From contig JAKSYS010000009.1 of the NCBI GenBank assembly GCA_022925895.1, positions 62,001-126,000 on the forward strand: a stretch of DNA of 64,000 bases, in the 5' to 3' direction. The notes under the pieces are model-generated. The model made no database searches and was not told the DNA's origin. It saw only the letters and a list, made by a program, of their open reading frames with translations. How positions within the stretch are numbered: position 1 is the first letter of the stretch; each line of letters opens with the position of its first letter. This stretch comes from Fragilaria crotonensis (taxonomy: Eukaryota; Bacillariophyta; Fragilariophyceae; Fragilariales; Fragilariaceae). Shown in pieces: positions 1 through 10,968 of the stretch. The translations under genes and the position numbers were made by a program.

Positions 1-2
1 CT

Positions 3-110
3 GAAATAGGCAAGATTGTCTATGATGTGGTGGATGGGATTGGTGCCTCCCGAAGGCAAGCTACAGCACTTGTACCATGTACGTCGGTTACCGCTGCTGT
101 ACTGTTGTAA
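3..110 (+). CDS. possible 3' end of a gene entering from the left
   Basis: An open frame runs from the window edge and stops with TAA at 108-110, giving about 35 residues with ordinary protein-like composition. No motif is recognisable. It could be the C-terminus of a gene beginning outside the window, or chance. Nothing but the open frame supports it. Confidence 0.2.
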   Translation, partial: EIGKIVYDVVDGIGASRRQATALVPCTSVTAAVLL

Positions 111-895
111 TCGAGCACAAGCAGAGACCAGAGACCCGTGGTCATGGCACCGGTACATGCGCTTATAGTAGCGTTAGGCCGAATCGTCACGGGACCTGTC
201 ATGTAACCGTCTCAGTCACACTTCGACATGGGACCAAATTGGTCCGTCATCCAGTGAAAATATCACTAGTCCAAGATCAGTGGAAGCAGTACTCTTCTTC
301 CATTTGGGATTGTCCTCGTGCTCAATTCTCCAAACCTCACTTGTTCCTCGCTATCCATACATACGCAACACGTCCCAGGATGATTATCAACTACTTTGAT
401 GGTCCAAACTTTGTGAAGCAGCATAGTGCAAACGACAACGACGACGACAACGACGACGACGACGACGACGACCTACTTCTGACATATAAATCCGTGACAG
501 TGCTGGTTGTTCTGGATTCAGGTGTTGCCGTCTCAACTCAATCCCATGCATTGGTGGTCACTCCAGGAAGGCACGCCAAGATCACTGTCACCGTGAACCA
601 CCACCCAGGCACGCTTGACCCTTTGCTGGTTACTCCGGTAGAATCCATAGACTGTCATGAAGTTGTCAAATGTATAAGGGTCTACCTTCAAGACCGGCAG
701 CGCCGCGGTCTGACAGTAGCCAAGGCTGAAATTACCATTCCTGGTGACTTTGAGGACATGTTCGTCCAGCCTGTCAGGCAGGCCAATTCCTCCGCCTCTT
801 GTCGGTGCAGGGCTGCGCGTGTGAGCTCGCCATTTCGAATTTCGTATGGTAGTGCTCACATCGTACCTCCTTTACAAGCTCAAACGCGCCCGTAA
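77..895 (+). CDS. uncharacterised open reading frame with an Asp-rich run
   Basis: The 272-codon frame is not recognised. Its middle carries an Asn/Asp tract coded by a GACGACGAC repeat at about 430-470. The stretch after it, roughly residues 150-250, has the alternating hydrophobic pattern of a beta-rich domain and looks more like real protein than the first 60 residues. It may therefore be an exon whose true start is inside. The frame ends abruptly at 895, and an overlapping frame at 846-1256 could be a continuation after an intron or a one-base shift. An open frame on the opposite strand (533-859) is a weaker candidate. No function can be offered. Confidence 0.3.
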   Translation: MYVGYRCCTVVIEHKQRPETRGHGTGTCAYSSVRPNRHGTCHVTVSVTLRHGTKLVRHPVKISLVQDQWKQYSSSIWDCPRAQFSKPHLFLAIHTYATRPRMIINYFDGPNFVKQHSANDNDDDNDDDDDDDLLLTYKSVTVLVVLDSGVAVSTQSHALVVTPGRHAKITVTVNHHPGTLDPLLVTPVESIDCHEVVKCIRVYLQDRQRRGLTVAKAEITIPGDFEDMFVQPVRQANSSASCRCRAARVSSPFRISYGSAHIVPPLQAQTRP

Positions 896-1788
896 CCCCA
901 ACTCTGCCATCCCCAATCGGAGCAGGGCTGGGAGACGCGAAACTGTCGATTCGATGCCGACACAGCATCACTGTGATCTTCCTGCGACAAGGCCGCCTGC
1001 TGCTTCTACTAGTACAGTCGCATCGCTTTCCAACGCAGCCCGCAGCAGGAGCACGCACTTACTCCTTACCACCGTCGCTGCGGTGATGGTGGCAACACTG
1101 CTGATGCTGCAAGGAGCAACTATGCCAATGATGGTGATGCGGATGCCGGCGGAGCGACATCCATGTCGTACACAGCATAGAAACAACCAGAAGTGGTTGT
1201 TGTTGAGACTCGAGACGGTATCATCAATGTTCACGCCGTTATCAATGATGTTATGATTTTGTACTCGTACTAGTACCAGGTTGCTAGTAGGAATTCGGAG
1301 TATGATATACTGTATACTGTATAGGGAGCTATACGACTGCCCCCGTAACACTCCCGTAACACAGCGCAGCAGTACCCCAGATTCTGGCTCTATGTACTAT
1401 GTACTAAAACTGCAGCACTCGAGTGCTCCAGTACAACCTATGTAGTACGAGCTACTCTACCGGTAGTGCTACTACTTCGAGAAGCCCATGATAGCACACT
1501 GGTTAATAAAAAAATCGTATAATGTGTTCAAAGTTCAAGGTTCAAAGTTCAAAGCATTGCTCTGAGCATTCGTACACGCAGTATTCTCGTATGCATACGG
1601 CGTACATCAGAACAGTTCACCTTCTTCCCCGACACACCGAACCCCGCCCGACCCCTGCTGTGATCATCATTCTCATTTCTTAAGAAAGTAGTTGCGACTT
1701 TACCAGGCACTGTACATACCTGGTACTCTGACGACAATTCACCCCACGGCATGTGAGAGTTGTGGATACTGCATCATTCGACGAGACG
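896..1788. other. intergenic stretch with GTAC palindromes
   Basis: No convincing gene is seen. From about 1260 to 1500 the DNA is dense in GTAC, TACTAG and CCAGTAC words of the type that recurs in most long intergenic gaps here. A short direct repeat of GTTCAAAG lies at about 1528-1552. Confidence 0.5.
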
Positions 1789-3307
1789 ATGGGTGTGAAT
1801 GCGAGGGATCAAATCGGCTGGACCGCCCTTATCCGCGCAAGCTACAATGATGATTTGGAAATGGTTCGCGAGTTGCTAAGTGACAACAAGGTGGATGTGA
1901 ATGCAACAGATAGGCTTGGCAACACAGCCCTTATCATTGCAAGCGGAATGGGCCATGTGGATGTGGTTTGCGAGTTGCTCGATCATGATGAGGTGGATGT
2001 GAATGCTAGAAATGTCAATGGCAGGACGGCCTTTATTCAAGCGAGTGCTTCAGGCCATCACGATGTAGTTTTGGAGTTGCTAGATCATGACAAGATTGAT
2101 GTGAATGCGAGAGATAATGAGGGCGACACAGCCCTCATCCTCGCAAGTGAAGATGGACATGTGGATGTGGTTTGCGAGCTGCTCAATCGCGAGGACGTGG
2201 ACGTTAATGCGAGGAATGAAGACGGCGTCACAGCCCTTCTCAGAGCGTGTGAGTATGGTTTTGTTGATGTGGTTCGCGAGTTACTAGATCACGACATGGT
2301 GGATGTGAATGCATGTGATTATGGTGGCGACACAGCCCTTATGTTTGCAAGCGAATGTGGTCATGCGGATGTGGTTAGTGAGTTGCTAGATGTTGACGAG
2401 GTGGATGTGAATTCCAGAAATGAAAGTGGCGGCACAGCCCTTATCATGGCATGTAGATCGTGGAGCCATGTTGATGTGGTTCGCGAGTTGCTAAGTAACG
2501 ACAAGGTCGATGTTAACGCGAAGGATGATGCGGGTAGCACCGCCTTTATCTACGCGAGCTCTCAGTGCGATGTGGATGTGATGCGCGAGTTTCTCAATCA
2601 CGACCTGTTGGATGTCAATGAAAGAGATATTGCTGGTCAGACAGCTCTTTTTCGCGCAATTACACAGGGTGATGTAGATGTGATTTGTGAGATTCTCACT
2701 CACGATCAGGTGGATGTAAATAAGAGATGTATGGGGTACCACAGCCCTTATCCAAGCTAGCAAATTGGGCCGTGTCGATGTGGTTCGCGCGTTGCTAAAT
2801 CACGACATGTGGAATACTTGTGAGGCAGACCTTTCAAAGACTCACACTGAAGGAATCGTGCGGGAAAGGTTGACAAACAGCATGGTCGATGTAAATGCCA
2901 AGGATCACAAGGGTCGCACATCATTGTACTGGGCGTGCCGGAACGACCACTGGGATGTTGTTGGTGAGTTGATGAAAAGCGAGCAGGAGGTCGACGTGAA
3001 TGTTCAAGGCCCACTTGGTTACACAGCCCTCATCTGGGCTAGCCTGAAGGGCAAATTGGATGCTGTTGCCATGATGTTGGGCGACAACAATGTTGATGCA
3101 AATCTCAAGAATATTGCTGGCTCTTCAGCTCTCGATGTTGCCCTGGCGTGCGGTATGCTCGACGTTGCGCAATGTCTCGAGGAACACAAGAAGGCTTGTT
3201 TGCGTCGTTGCGAGGCGAAACACAGCGGTAGACGCAAAGATGAGGAAGTGTGTCCTCGCGTTCTCAAAAGATCGAAAATCGTGCTGCCACTCAGTCTATG
3301 TGAATAG
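1789..3307 (+). CDS. ankyrin-repeat protein (13 repeats), one frame break
   Basis: Thirteen ankyrin repeats of 33-35 residues follow directly from the first ATG at 1789. Most units carry the G-x-TAL-x-xAS / VDVVxELL pattern, so the protein is essentially a bare solenoid for protein-protein contact. Repeat 10 is enlarged by about 20 residues, and the C-terminus after repeat 13 is short and basic. The reading frame changes inside repeat 10 at about 2734-2738, where the run GGGG would restore the frame if it were GGG. Downstream repeats 11-13 remain intact to the stop at 3307. The unit is also visible as a 102-base repeat in the DNA. No kinase, TM segment or F-box accompanies the repeats, so the biological role is open. 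An upstream GTG at 1753 is in frame but unlikely as a start. Confidence 0.8.
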
Positions 3308-4128
3308 ACTGTCCACCCGCAACTCGTTGAGAGATTTTTGAAGCCACCATCGTACAATGAACGCCGATCATTGCGTCCACTTATTGTCTTCTGACAATCA
3401 TGCTGATGGATTGAACCCACTAAGTCGTATACAACCCGAGCCCGAGTTTTTTTGCCATCTTGGAAAACCGCATGCAGGTGCATTTGCTGCAGATTAGAGT
3501 TCTGCATCACAGATACGGAATGCCACCACTGCTCTTGATCAGTGTGATGGAACAATCTTTTGAACGCTTGACTCCGTGAGGTGTCTGGCATCGTAGATTA
3601 CCTCAAGTGCCATTTCACCACTTATCACTTATCACCTATCTTCCTCGTATGATAGTACCAGTATGATATATATGATAGTGGTCATTCCCAAAACATTAAC
3701 TACTCTACTAGAGTACGACAGTACTGGAGTACGATGAACCTCGGTAGGACTTTTAAAAACGCTGAAAATTGCCAAATCAAGACTCCTGGTCGCTGAGCAT
3801 GATGAGGCCTGTTCTTTGCGAGAAAAATAGTAGAACGGAAAACTGCTTTCAATTGCCGTACGATCAACGTCGTAATGCCCCTCGTCCACAGCCGTTTGCC
3901 CACGCGGATATCCATTGGTGCATTGAACAAACAGCCCCTCAACCCTCGAACCATTCGGGCCCAACTGAGCCATTGCCCCTCGTTCGAACTGTCACTAATC
4001 AGGACAATCTTGTGCACCGCAGTCGCAATCGCACCTCCGTCGGATATCGGACCACATTATACATCAAACCTCAAATCTTGAATCTTGTGTCTTCGCGGAA
4101 GTCAACCGGTGTATTTTGAATTCATATC
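3308..4128. other. intergenic, upstream region of the HMG-box gene
   Basis: No supported gene. Open frames on both strands here lack motifs and overlap one another. A GTAC-rich patch lies at 3640-3740. The last 60 bases before 4129 are a plausible leader for the HMG-box gene. Confidence 0.5.
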
Positions 4129-5829
4129 ATGGATCGGATCCACAACAACGCTGCCAACTCCAACAATGGCAATAATGCCGATGTCAACAACAATGCCACT
4201 GCTCTTAATCACCAGTCGCAGCAGGGCACTGCCAACACTACTACTGCTTCGACAATGACACAGGCGACCGATCCAATGCAACCTGGTGTCTATGTTGCTG
4301 CCCCTTCAGCGATATCTCAATCGGGTGGGCAGCAGCAGCAACAACAACAGCAGCAGCAAGTGCTATTGTACCAACAACTCATTGCTCCGGGACAACTCAT
4401 GATGCAGCAAAACCAACACCAACAATCTAATGTCCTTCATCATTCCCATCTACAACATCCGAGTATGCTCCAACACATCCAACAGCAGCAGCAACAGCAA
4501 GTACCACAAATGCAGTTCCTGCAAACGCTGGTGCAAGACCAGACGACTCAGCAGCAGCAGCAGCAGATTCAACAACAGATGCAACAGCAACATACCACGT
4601 TCCTTGTCGCAACGGACAACGATGCACGCGGCAACGCAACTGCCGTGAACAATACCAACAACACCTCCACCAACAACAATAATAACATGGTGTTCTTCAA
4701 TCCTGCTGCTGCCATGGGCATGATGCAACCTCAACAATATGTATTGACGACCACCAACACAAGTAACAACAATAACAACAACGGCAGCGGTGTCGCTTCA
4801 GCGAATGCTCCACAAGCTCCAACAGGAGGAACCTTTGTTGTGACCAATCAATATCCAATGATGCATCATCATCATCACCATCCACAGAGTGTCATGGCGG
4901 CAGCAGCAGCTACTGGAACACCGTTTTTCATCCCACATCACATGTTTAGTCATCAACAACATGCTGCCATGGTACAACAACAGCAGCAGCAACAACAAAA
5001 CGTGATGCATCATCACAACACAATGTTGACTAATTCTGCCGGAAATGGAGGACAGCTTGCTTATACCGCCATGCCGACCGGAGTCATGTTGCAGCAAGTT
5101 CCACCTCAAATGCTACAACAGCAGCAGTTACAACAACAGCAGCAGCAGTCATTGTCGATTGATTTGGAAGGAAATTTCCTTCGTGCCAATACGAATAGCA
5201 ACAGCGGCAGCAGCAATAACAAACGAGGTGGTAGTGCCAATGTTGAGGGACAACCCATTCGACCCTTGAGTGCCTACAATTTCTTCTTTGCCGATGAACG
5301 TGAAAAGGTATTGAAGGAAGCTAGGGATGCTGCAATGAAAAAGGATTCAACAACAACGACTGTTTCGGAGAATGGGAAACGGACTACTGCAACTCCTACT
5401 ACGGATGGTGGTGCCGAGGAAAAACATTCGAACGGAGTCGCTGCGGGGGACGAGTCAGCGCAAACAAGCAATGGTACTACCAATACTGTCAAAGCTGAAC
5501 AACATCATGATGACAAGGATAATGAAAACGATGACAATGATGATGATGATGATGGTGTTCCACCAAAAGAAGAATCATTTGATGACATGAAGAAACGTTT
5601 GTTGGGACGGCATGTGCACAAGGATCGTACGAAACGTCGGCCGCATCGCAAGACTCATGGGAGCATTGGATTTACAGCGTTATCCAAAATTGTGGGAGTG
5701 CGATGGAGGGCATTGCCAGAAGAAAAGAAGCAAATCTACAAGGATATTGCTGCAGCTGATTTGGATCGCTATCAAAAGGAAGTAGCCGAGTTCAATAGTG
5801 ATCGTCTCACAAAGAGACTCAAGGTTTAG
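4129..5829 (+). CDS. HMG-box protein with long Gln/Asn-rich N-terminus
   Basis: The 566-residue protein starts at ATG 4129. Residues 1-370 are low complexity: many Gln runs, Asn runs and a His run, typical of intrinsically disordered transcription regulators. From about residue 375 the first part of an HMG box appears (RPLSAYNFFF followed by an acidic-basic helix). It is interrupted by about 110 residues of Thr/Glu/Asp-rich sequence. The box then resumes at about 511 with GFTALSKIVGVRWRALPEE and a final helix rich in Asp, Tyr and Lys. Both halves together match one HMG box, so the protein probably binds DNA in the nucleus. The insertion in the loop between helices 1 and 2 is unusual. The gene converges on CAP-G with 121 bases between stops. 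Confidence 0.85.
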   Translation: MDRIHNNAANSNNGNNADVNNNATALNHQSQQGTANTTTASTMTQATDPMQPGVYVAAPSAISQSGGQQQQQQQQQQVLLYQQLIAPGQLMMQQNQHQQSNVLHHSHLQHPSMLQHIQQQQQQQVPQMQFLQTLVQDQTTQQQQQQIQQQMQQQHTTFLVATDNDARGNATAVNNTNNTSTNNNNNMVFFNPAAAMGMMQPQQYVLTTTNTSNNNNNNGSGVASANAPQAPTGGTFVVTNQYPMMHHHHHHPQSVMAAAAATGTPFFIPHHMFSHQQHAAMVQQQQQQQQNVMHHHNTMLTNSAGNGGQLAYTAMPTGVMLQQVPPQMLQQQQLQQQQQQSLSIDLEGNFLRANTNSNSGSSNNKRGGSANVEGQPIRPLSAYNFFFADEREKVLKEARDAAMKKDSTTTTVSENGKRTTATPTTDGGAEEKHSNGVAAGDESAQTSNGTTNTVKAEQHHDDKDNENDDNDDDDDGVPPKEESFDDMKKRLLGRHVHKDRTKRRPHRKTHGSIGFTALSKIVGVRWRALPEEKKQIYKDIAAADLDRYQKEVAEFNSDRLTKRLKV

Positions 5830-5950
5830 TGCGCAAGCGATGCGTTTGGGGAGTTTGTTCTTTACAGAAGTAAATTGAGATGTAGTACATGTTAACGTGG
5901 GTCTTTACGTAGGAGATATTAAATGGAATTCTTAAATCATTTCTCAACAA

Positions 5951-8646
5951 TTAGTTCTTTACCCCCAAAGCCTGTCGAGTCCTTCGTTTCGGAGCACCAT
6001 CTTTGACCGACGCGACAGGGTTTTCCTTCTCCAACGTCACCGCTCCCATGGTTTCGACAAGCACATCTTCGACCTCATCATCGTCGTTGTCATTACCGCT
6101 TTCAACCACCTCCTGAACATCTTCCAAAAGTTCCGTCATCGTTTCCAACGATTCCAACGAAGGATCATCCGAGATAAGCATTGTCAACTCATTCACATTT
6201 TCCTTGAGTTCGATCAACTTTGCGTTTGAGGCCTTGTCCAGATCAACGTCGGCGCCGCCCAACAGCTTGCAGAGAATTCGAAGGCTCGTGGTTGAGATGT
6301 TGTCGCTGCTGTGTAGCAAATAGTTGGAAAGCTCGAGACACACAAGGAGAGCGTTGTTTGTGTTTTCGTCCTTGTTCTCTTCCAGTCCTTCTTCGGCCAT
6401 GGCATAGACAAACTCAATCATCTTTGCAATGGGGAACACCTTGCGCCCACGTTTCTTGGTGGCTGTTGCAGCGAGCATAGGCCCAATGGCGGGCACCAAC
6501 TGGAAACCCTTTTTCGAGTAGGCCTGGAAGAATAGGCTCAATAGCTGTTGCATGCGGTAGACACTCCCAACTTCTTGAACGTCGTCGTTTTCATCGTATC
6601 CATCGTATTTCTTGTCGAAAAAGACAACAAGAAGAGCAGCGACAAGGTCATAGTCGTTGACTTTTCCTGAAAACAGCAGTTTCGTTGCAACTTCTGAAGC
6701 GACCGCAACGACAGATGGGTTCTTGTTTTGCAGCATGACGCCGACGTGGTCAACCAATCGTACTTCTTTGCCATCCAGATCCACAGCAAGCAATATATTG
6801 TCAAACAGCATGGTCAAATCGCACAATGCGAGCATGGCCTGGGCCCGAATTTCCATCTTTTCTTGCTCGTTCGAGATAATGCCAAGCAAGAGTGGTTTGA
6901 AATCTGCCATGACCGTGGCTTCCTCTGATAACAGTGCGAGTCGTCCCAAGCAACCGACCCCGGCTTCTCTAATCATCGGGTTGGTGTCGTCGTGAACTGC
7001 AGGAACGACATGCTTGACAAAGGCCTTGAGCGAGGCATGTGTGGCCATCCGAGGGGATGTATTCTCTAGAACCAGTGTCAAGATGGACACAGCGAAGCTG
7101 ATCCGTCATTGGCGCAATGATGTTTCCGACGCTGTCGAGGTACTCATCTTCGCGATCGTGGGCGCCCCATGGCCTTGATGGCTTCTTCCAAGACATCCTC
7201 AGGAGTATTGGTTGCAGCTAAGATTGAACGGCATGACGCTAGAAAGTGACGACGGCTGCCTTCTTCTTGCAAGTCCATGAGCTGAGCCAATTTAAAGAGC
7301 TGGTTGCAGCAGAAGATGTTCGTCTCATCGTCTTGGTCGACAATGGTCTCGATACAGCTTTGAATTGCGTCGCAAAGCATAGGAATGTCAGTCACAATCT
7401 TTTGAAGCATATCTGCTCTTTGGCTGGCGAGGTTTCGAGGTGGCACTGAAGTCGTGCGACGAGGAGATTTTCCGAAGCAAGACGCTGATTTCTGGTTGAG
7501 TTGCCATACCTTGACGAAACGCTCTGACTTCGGCGTCGCTGAGGTCCTTGAGAAAGTCTGAATCAACTTGAAGGAGTATCGTGATGACTTTTTCACACTC
7601 GGCTTCGTAAGCGCTGGTTTCAGAGAAGTGAGAAGTGCGAGCGGGTCGTACTTGGCTGCCTTGAACCAACGAGTGCAAAGAAGGACTGTGGTTGCGTCAC
7701 TGGTTTCTTGCAGCTGGAAGGGTTTGAAATTAAAACGCGTGGTGAATTTGTGAGTATGCCATTGGATGAGGAGTCATGTTTCTGATTGGTCAGACTGAAT
7801 AAATTCTGCCGACTTACCGATCGGTGAAGCCGGCTCTGATAATTTCTGCGCATTGATATGGGGTCAATTTATCGAGTGTGACTGAATGCAATCGGTGAAT
7901 GGCGGCCACTGCACTTTCGGCTTGACATCCCTCAAGCGACGAATGACATGATGAATGTGACTTGGAACAAGAGGAAGACTCTGGAGGGCCTGACATCGAT
8001 TGGTCCAACTTGGATCATGATGTAGATTCCAAAGCAGAGCCTCCGTGAGTTCCTTTGGTGGCTCTGCCAGTGTTTGATCTTGTTCCGTGTCCAATGCCGC
8101 TTGTGCTCCGATGAGTGCGGCCAAACGAACAGATTGCGCCTTGTCAGTAAAGCGTGGCAGCAAGAGTGGGATAAGTTGTGTCGCGTGCTGTGGTGCTTGC
8201 TTGATACAGGCAGTCATCATGCGACATGCCAATACTCGCATGCGGTCTGCAGCGGCAACCGATGCTGGACGAATAAGTGTGTAAAATGTTTCGTCAAGGA
8301 CGTTATATGCGACAGCAACGGCGGCCATCAAGTCAAACAGCGAGTCAGCGTCGTCGACTGAAGGTGATGTTTCCGAGACGAGAACGCACTCGAGACATTT
8401 GAGCAGTGCGGTCGAGACTTGTTGAGAAAGCTGAAGTTCAGTGTTTGTATCGTGTCGGGATGTTTGAGTCCTGTTGTTGCGGGCGGCTTTACGGTTCTTG
8501 ACGGACAAGGCATCCAACTCTGCGCAGAGGCCCACTTCATTCAAATCGTTCTGAACAAGTCGAACATAGTCTCGACTATTCACCTCATTGGATTCAGTCT
8601 GAAACGCATGGAAATGTCGAACGACAACTTGATGAACGGTCGTCAT
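5951..8646 (-). CDS. NCAPG: condensin complex subunit 3 (CAP-G / YCG1)
   Basis: This is the HEAT-repeat subunit of condensin, which compacts mitotic chromosomes. From ATG 8646 the order matches the family: N-terminal HEAT repeats, a conserved RLRDVKPKVQ stretch, then FTDR at a splice donor GTAAGT (7817). The acceptor at 7701-7700 gives a 118-base intron, followed by a TRWFKAAKYDPLALL segment. The C-terminal Cnd3-type HEAT region (5951-7090) ends in an acidic tail and a basic tip. About 860 codons are expected, close to the usual length. The frame changes at about 7905, 7610, 7470, 7165 and 7085, yet family-like sequence continues across each. The 7165 break sits at a GGGG run. I read this as one essential gene with consensus errors, but a decaying copy cannot be excluded. 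Confidence 0.85.
7700..7817 (-). other. CAP-G intron
   Basis: The intron has a GTAAGT donor and an acceptor ending ACCAG. Removing it joins the FTDR end of exon 1 to the DATTVLLCTRWFK start of exon 2 in one frame, as the family alignment expects. Confidence 0.6.
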
Positions 8647-9429
8647 CGTCGTGGTTTCGAGTGTTCGAGTGGTCGTCCAGTACTGGTAATTGAACCTTAA
8701 TCACAACCAAAAGGAGTTGTAGTATGCAGTATCGAGTACTGTTCGAAAGGTCGGAGTAAGAGTGTGTGAGAGTGAGGTGAGGCGAAAGACGAGTGCTTGT
8801 GTATCACACATGAACTGCGAGAATCCAAGGCACAAAAACGCAATGAGCTGCATGCAGTGTTGGGCATGTTGCAATTCCACGATGATTTTGGTCGTTGGAA
8901 CAGGATGAAATTTGAATTTCGAATTGGGAGTTCTGCTACACAATCGTTGTGCAGGTAAAGACCGTACAGTAGCGCGTAGAACTGCAGTCCGAGAACGACA
9001 GTACAGAATACTGGCAAAAGTTTTCGAACTGGTTGCAACTTTACTGTTGCGCGTTGTACGGTACCTGGTACTACTAGTACAGTCCTGAAGGATGCATCTA
9101 CTGGTAGGGACCGTATGTCCGCCGACCATCGTCGGATCAGACCGGCCGACGACTTTGCACGTCTCCAGCCGCACCCTCCCACCTCCCACCTCCCACCTCC
9201 CACCTCCCACCTCCCACCATCGTCCGCCTTCGTCTCGCGTTGATCATCAACATCAACAAAGGCTCGCAGATTGAATCCGAGTTTCTCCACACTCCTCTCC
9301 TCTCGACACCTATCTGCTATAGTTTGTGATACTGAAATTGATAACAGTCGTGCATACATTGCAACTCCGCAATATTTGAATCAGATTTGACACCATCCAC
9401 CTTCCTTCGTTCACAGATTACAAAGCACA
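8647..9429. promoter_or_regulatory. shared divergent upstream region of CAP-G and eIF3i
   Basis: The 780 bases lie between two genes transcribed away from each other, so both promoters must be here. No coding sequence is supported. A GTAC-palindrome patch occurs at 9050-9080, and a 7-base minisatellite at 9176-9217 occupies the half nearer eIF3i. No canonical TATA box was identified. Confidence 0.5.
9176..9217. repeat. 7-base minisatellite (CCCACCT)n
   Basis: About five and a half head-to-tail copies of CCCACCT lie about 210 bases upstream of the eIF3i start codon. The repeat is pyrimidine-pure on the plus strand apart from single A residues. Confidence 0.9.
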
Positions 9430-10646
9430 ATGGTACGTTCAATTCTTATTTGACAGTCCTGTTCACATGTTCGCGGTATGCTGTTGGTTCATTCAAGCGC
9501 TCTATCTCACACCCACACACCACTACTACTATTTCTCTTACTACAACGACTAAACTCCAGAGACCAATCCTCCTCAAAGGCCACGAGCGCTCCATCACTT
9601 GTGTCAAATACAATTACGACGGGGACTTGCTCTTCACCGCCTCCAAAGACCACGTCCCTTCCGTCTGGCGTGCCGAATCAGGCGAACGCCTTGGTACCTT
9701 CAACGGTCACAAGGGAACCATTTGGGATTTGGATTGCAATCGTTTGTCAACCCATCTCTTGACGGCATCGGCCGATGCGTCGGCCAAGCTTTGGTCCTGC
9801 GAGACGGGTGAATGCCTTGCCACCTACGAACACCGTGGTCCCGTCCGCGGTGTCGCGTGGGCGGAGGGATCGAAATTGTTTGCCACCATTTCCGATCCAT
9901 TCGTCGAACACAATGCCAAAATATCTGTCTTTCATGTGGATGATCTTGACACTAACAATAATAATAGCGCTCCAAGATTGGAAATTGATTTGCCCAAGGA
10001 CTTTACCAACAAACGGGTCAATCCGACCAATGTCGCATGGATGCCACTCAACGAACACATTCTTGTCACATTTGACAATGGGGCCATTCGATTGTACGAT
10101 CCCATCACGGGCAACGAAGAAGATGAAATCACGGCACACGACAAGAAAATCAATCGCATTTCCTTCAATCGCGACAAGACATTCTTCATCACGGCATCGG
10201 CGGACTTTACGGCTAAATTATTTGATACAGTAGATCTCAAACATCACAAAACGTACAAGACAGATCGTCCCGTCAACGATGCAGTCATTTCTGAAACCAA
10301 GGATCACATTCTTCTGGGTGGAGGGCAGGAGGCCATGTCTGTTACTACCACATCGGGCAAGGTGGGGAAGTTTGAAACGAGATTCTTTCATTTGGTCTAT
10401 GAAGAAGAATTCGGTTCGGTCAAGGGACACTTTGGACCCATCAATGCGCTGGCCATCAACCCGAATGGATTGTCGTATGCGAGCGGTGCCGAAGACGGAT
10501 ACATTCGACTTCATTTCTTTGATAAGTCGTATTTGGATATGAAGGATCCTGTTCCAGAGGAACATATTGATGGAGAAGTAGATGATGAAGAGGATATTGT
10601 GGACGGAGAAGAACAACAAGACGAAGAGGAGAGTCCGGAGCAGTAG
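9430..10646 (+). CDS. EIF3I: translation initiation factor eIF3 subunit i (WD40)
   Basis: A WD40 beta-propeller subunit of eIF3, the scaffold that brings mRNA and initiator tRNA to the 40S subunit. The first exon is only the ATG (9430-9432). An intron from GTACGT at 9433 to CCAG at 9560 is removed, giving the start MRPILLKGHERSIT, the near-invariant N-terminus of eIF3i. WD repeats follow throughout, including TASKD, GTIWDLD, TASAD and the family signature KGHFGPINALAINPNG. The spliced protein is 362 residues against about 325 in animals; the excess is a Glu/Asp-rich C-terminal tail from about 10540. A longer open frame starting at 9387 reads through the intron and should be ignored. Confidence 0.95.
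9433..9560 (+). other. eIF3i intron immediately after the start codon
   Basis: The intron starts GTACGT and ends in a pyrimidine-rich tract with CCAG. It splits the ATG from the second codon (AGA). The conserved N-terminus of the family fixes both junctions. Confidence 0.85.
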
Positions 10647-10968
10647 GCCCTAATGAAGTACAACTTTGAACTCGGATGTAATAATCCTAAGTTAGAACAT
10701 ACAATAAGTATTTGGCATAAATAGTTCAAGGTCTTGTTTGGGTTGTCAACAAGACGATGAAGATGCACTTGGAATTCAATCTAATGTGCTGCAAGCTGGA
10801 CGATGTAATTCGGAACGTAAAACATCCCGTCGTAACGACAAAGAGCGAGCAGCCTTTCCTTGGATATCATCATCCACGAACTCTTTATCGTCGGGTCACA
10901 TGACACTATGAAAATTAATAATCGTCAACGCTCGGTGTGTTGCCATGTCTTCACAATCCTTCGTGTGT

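Noticed and set aside
846-1256. 136-codon open frame
   Set aside because: Low-complexity Ala/Arg/Met-rich product, overlaps another frame and a competing opposite-strand frame, no motif.
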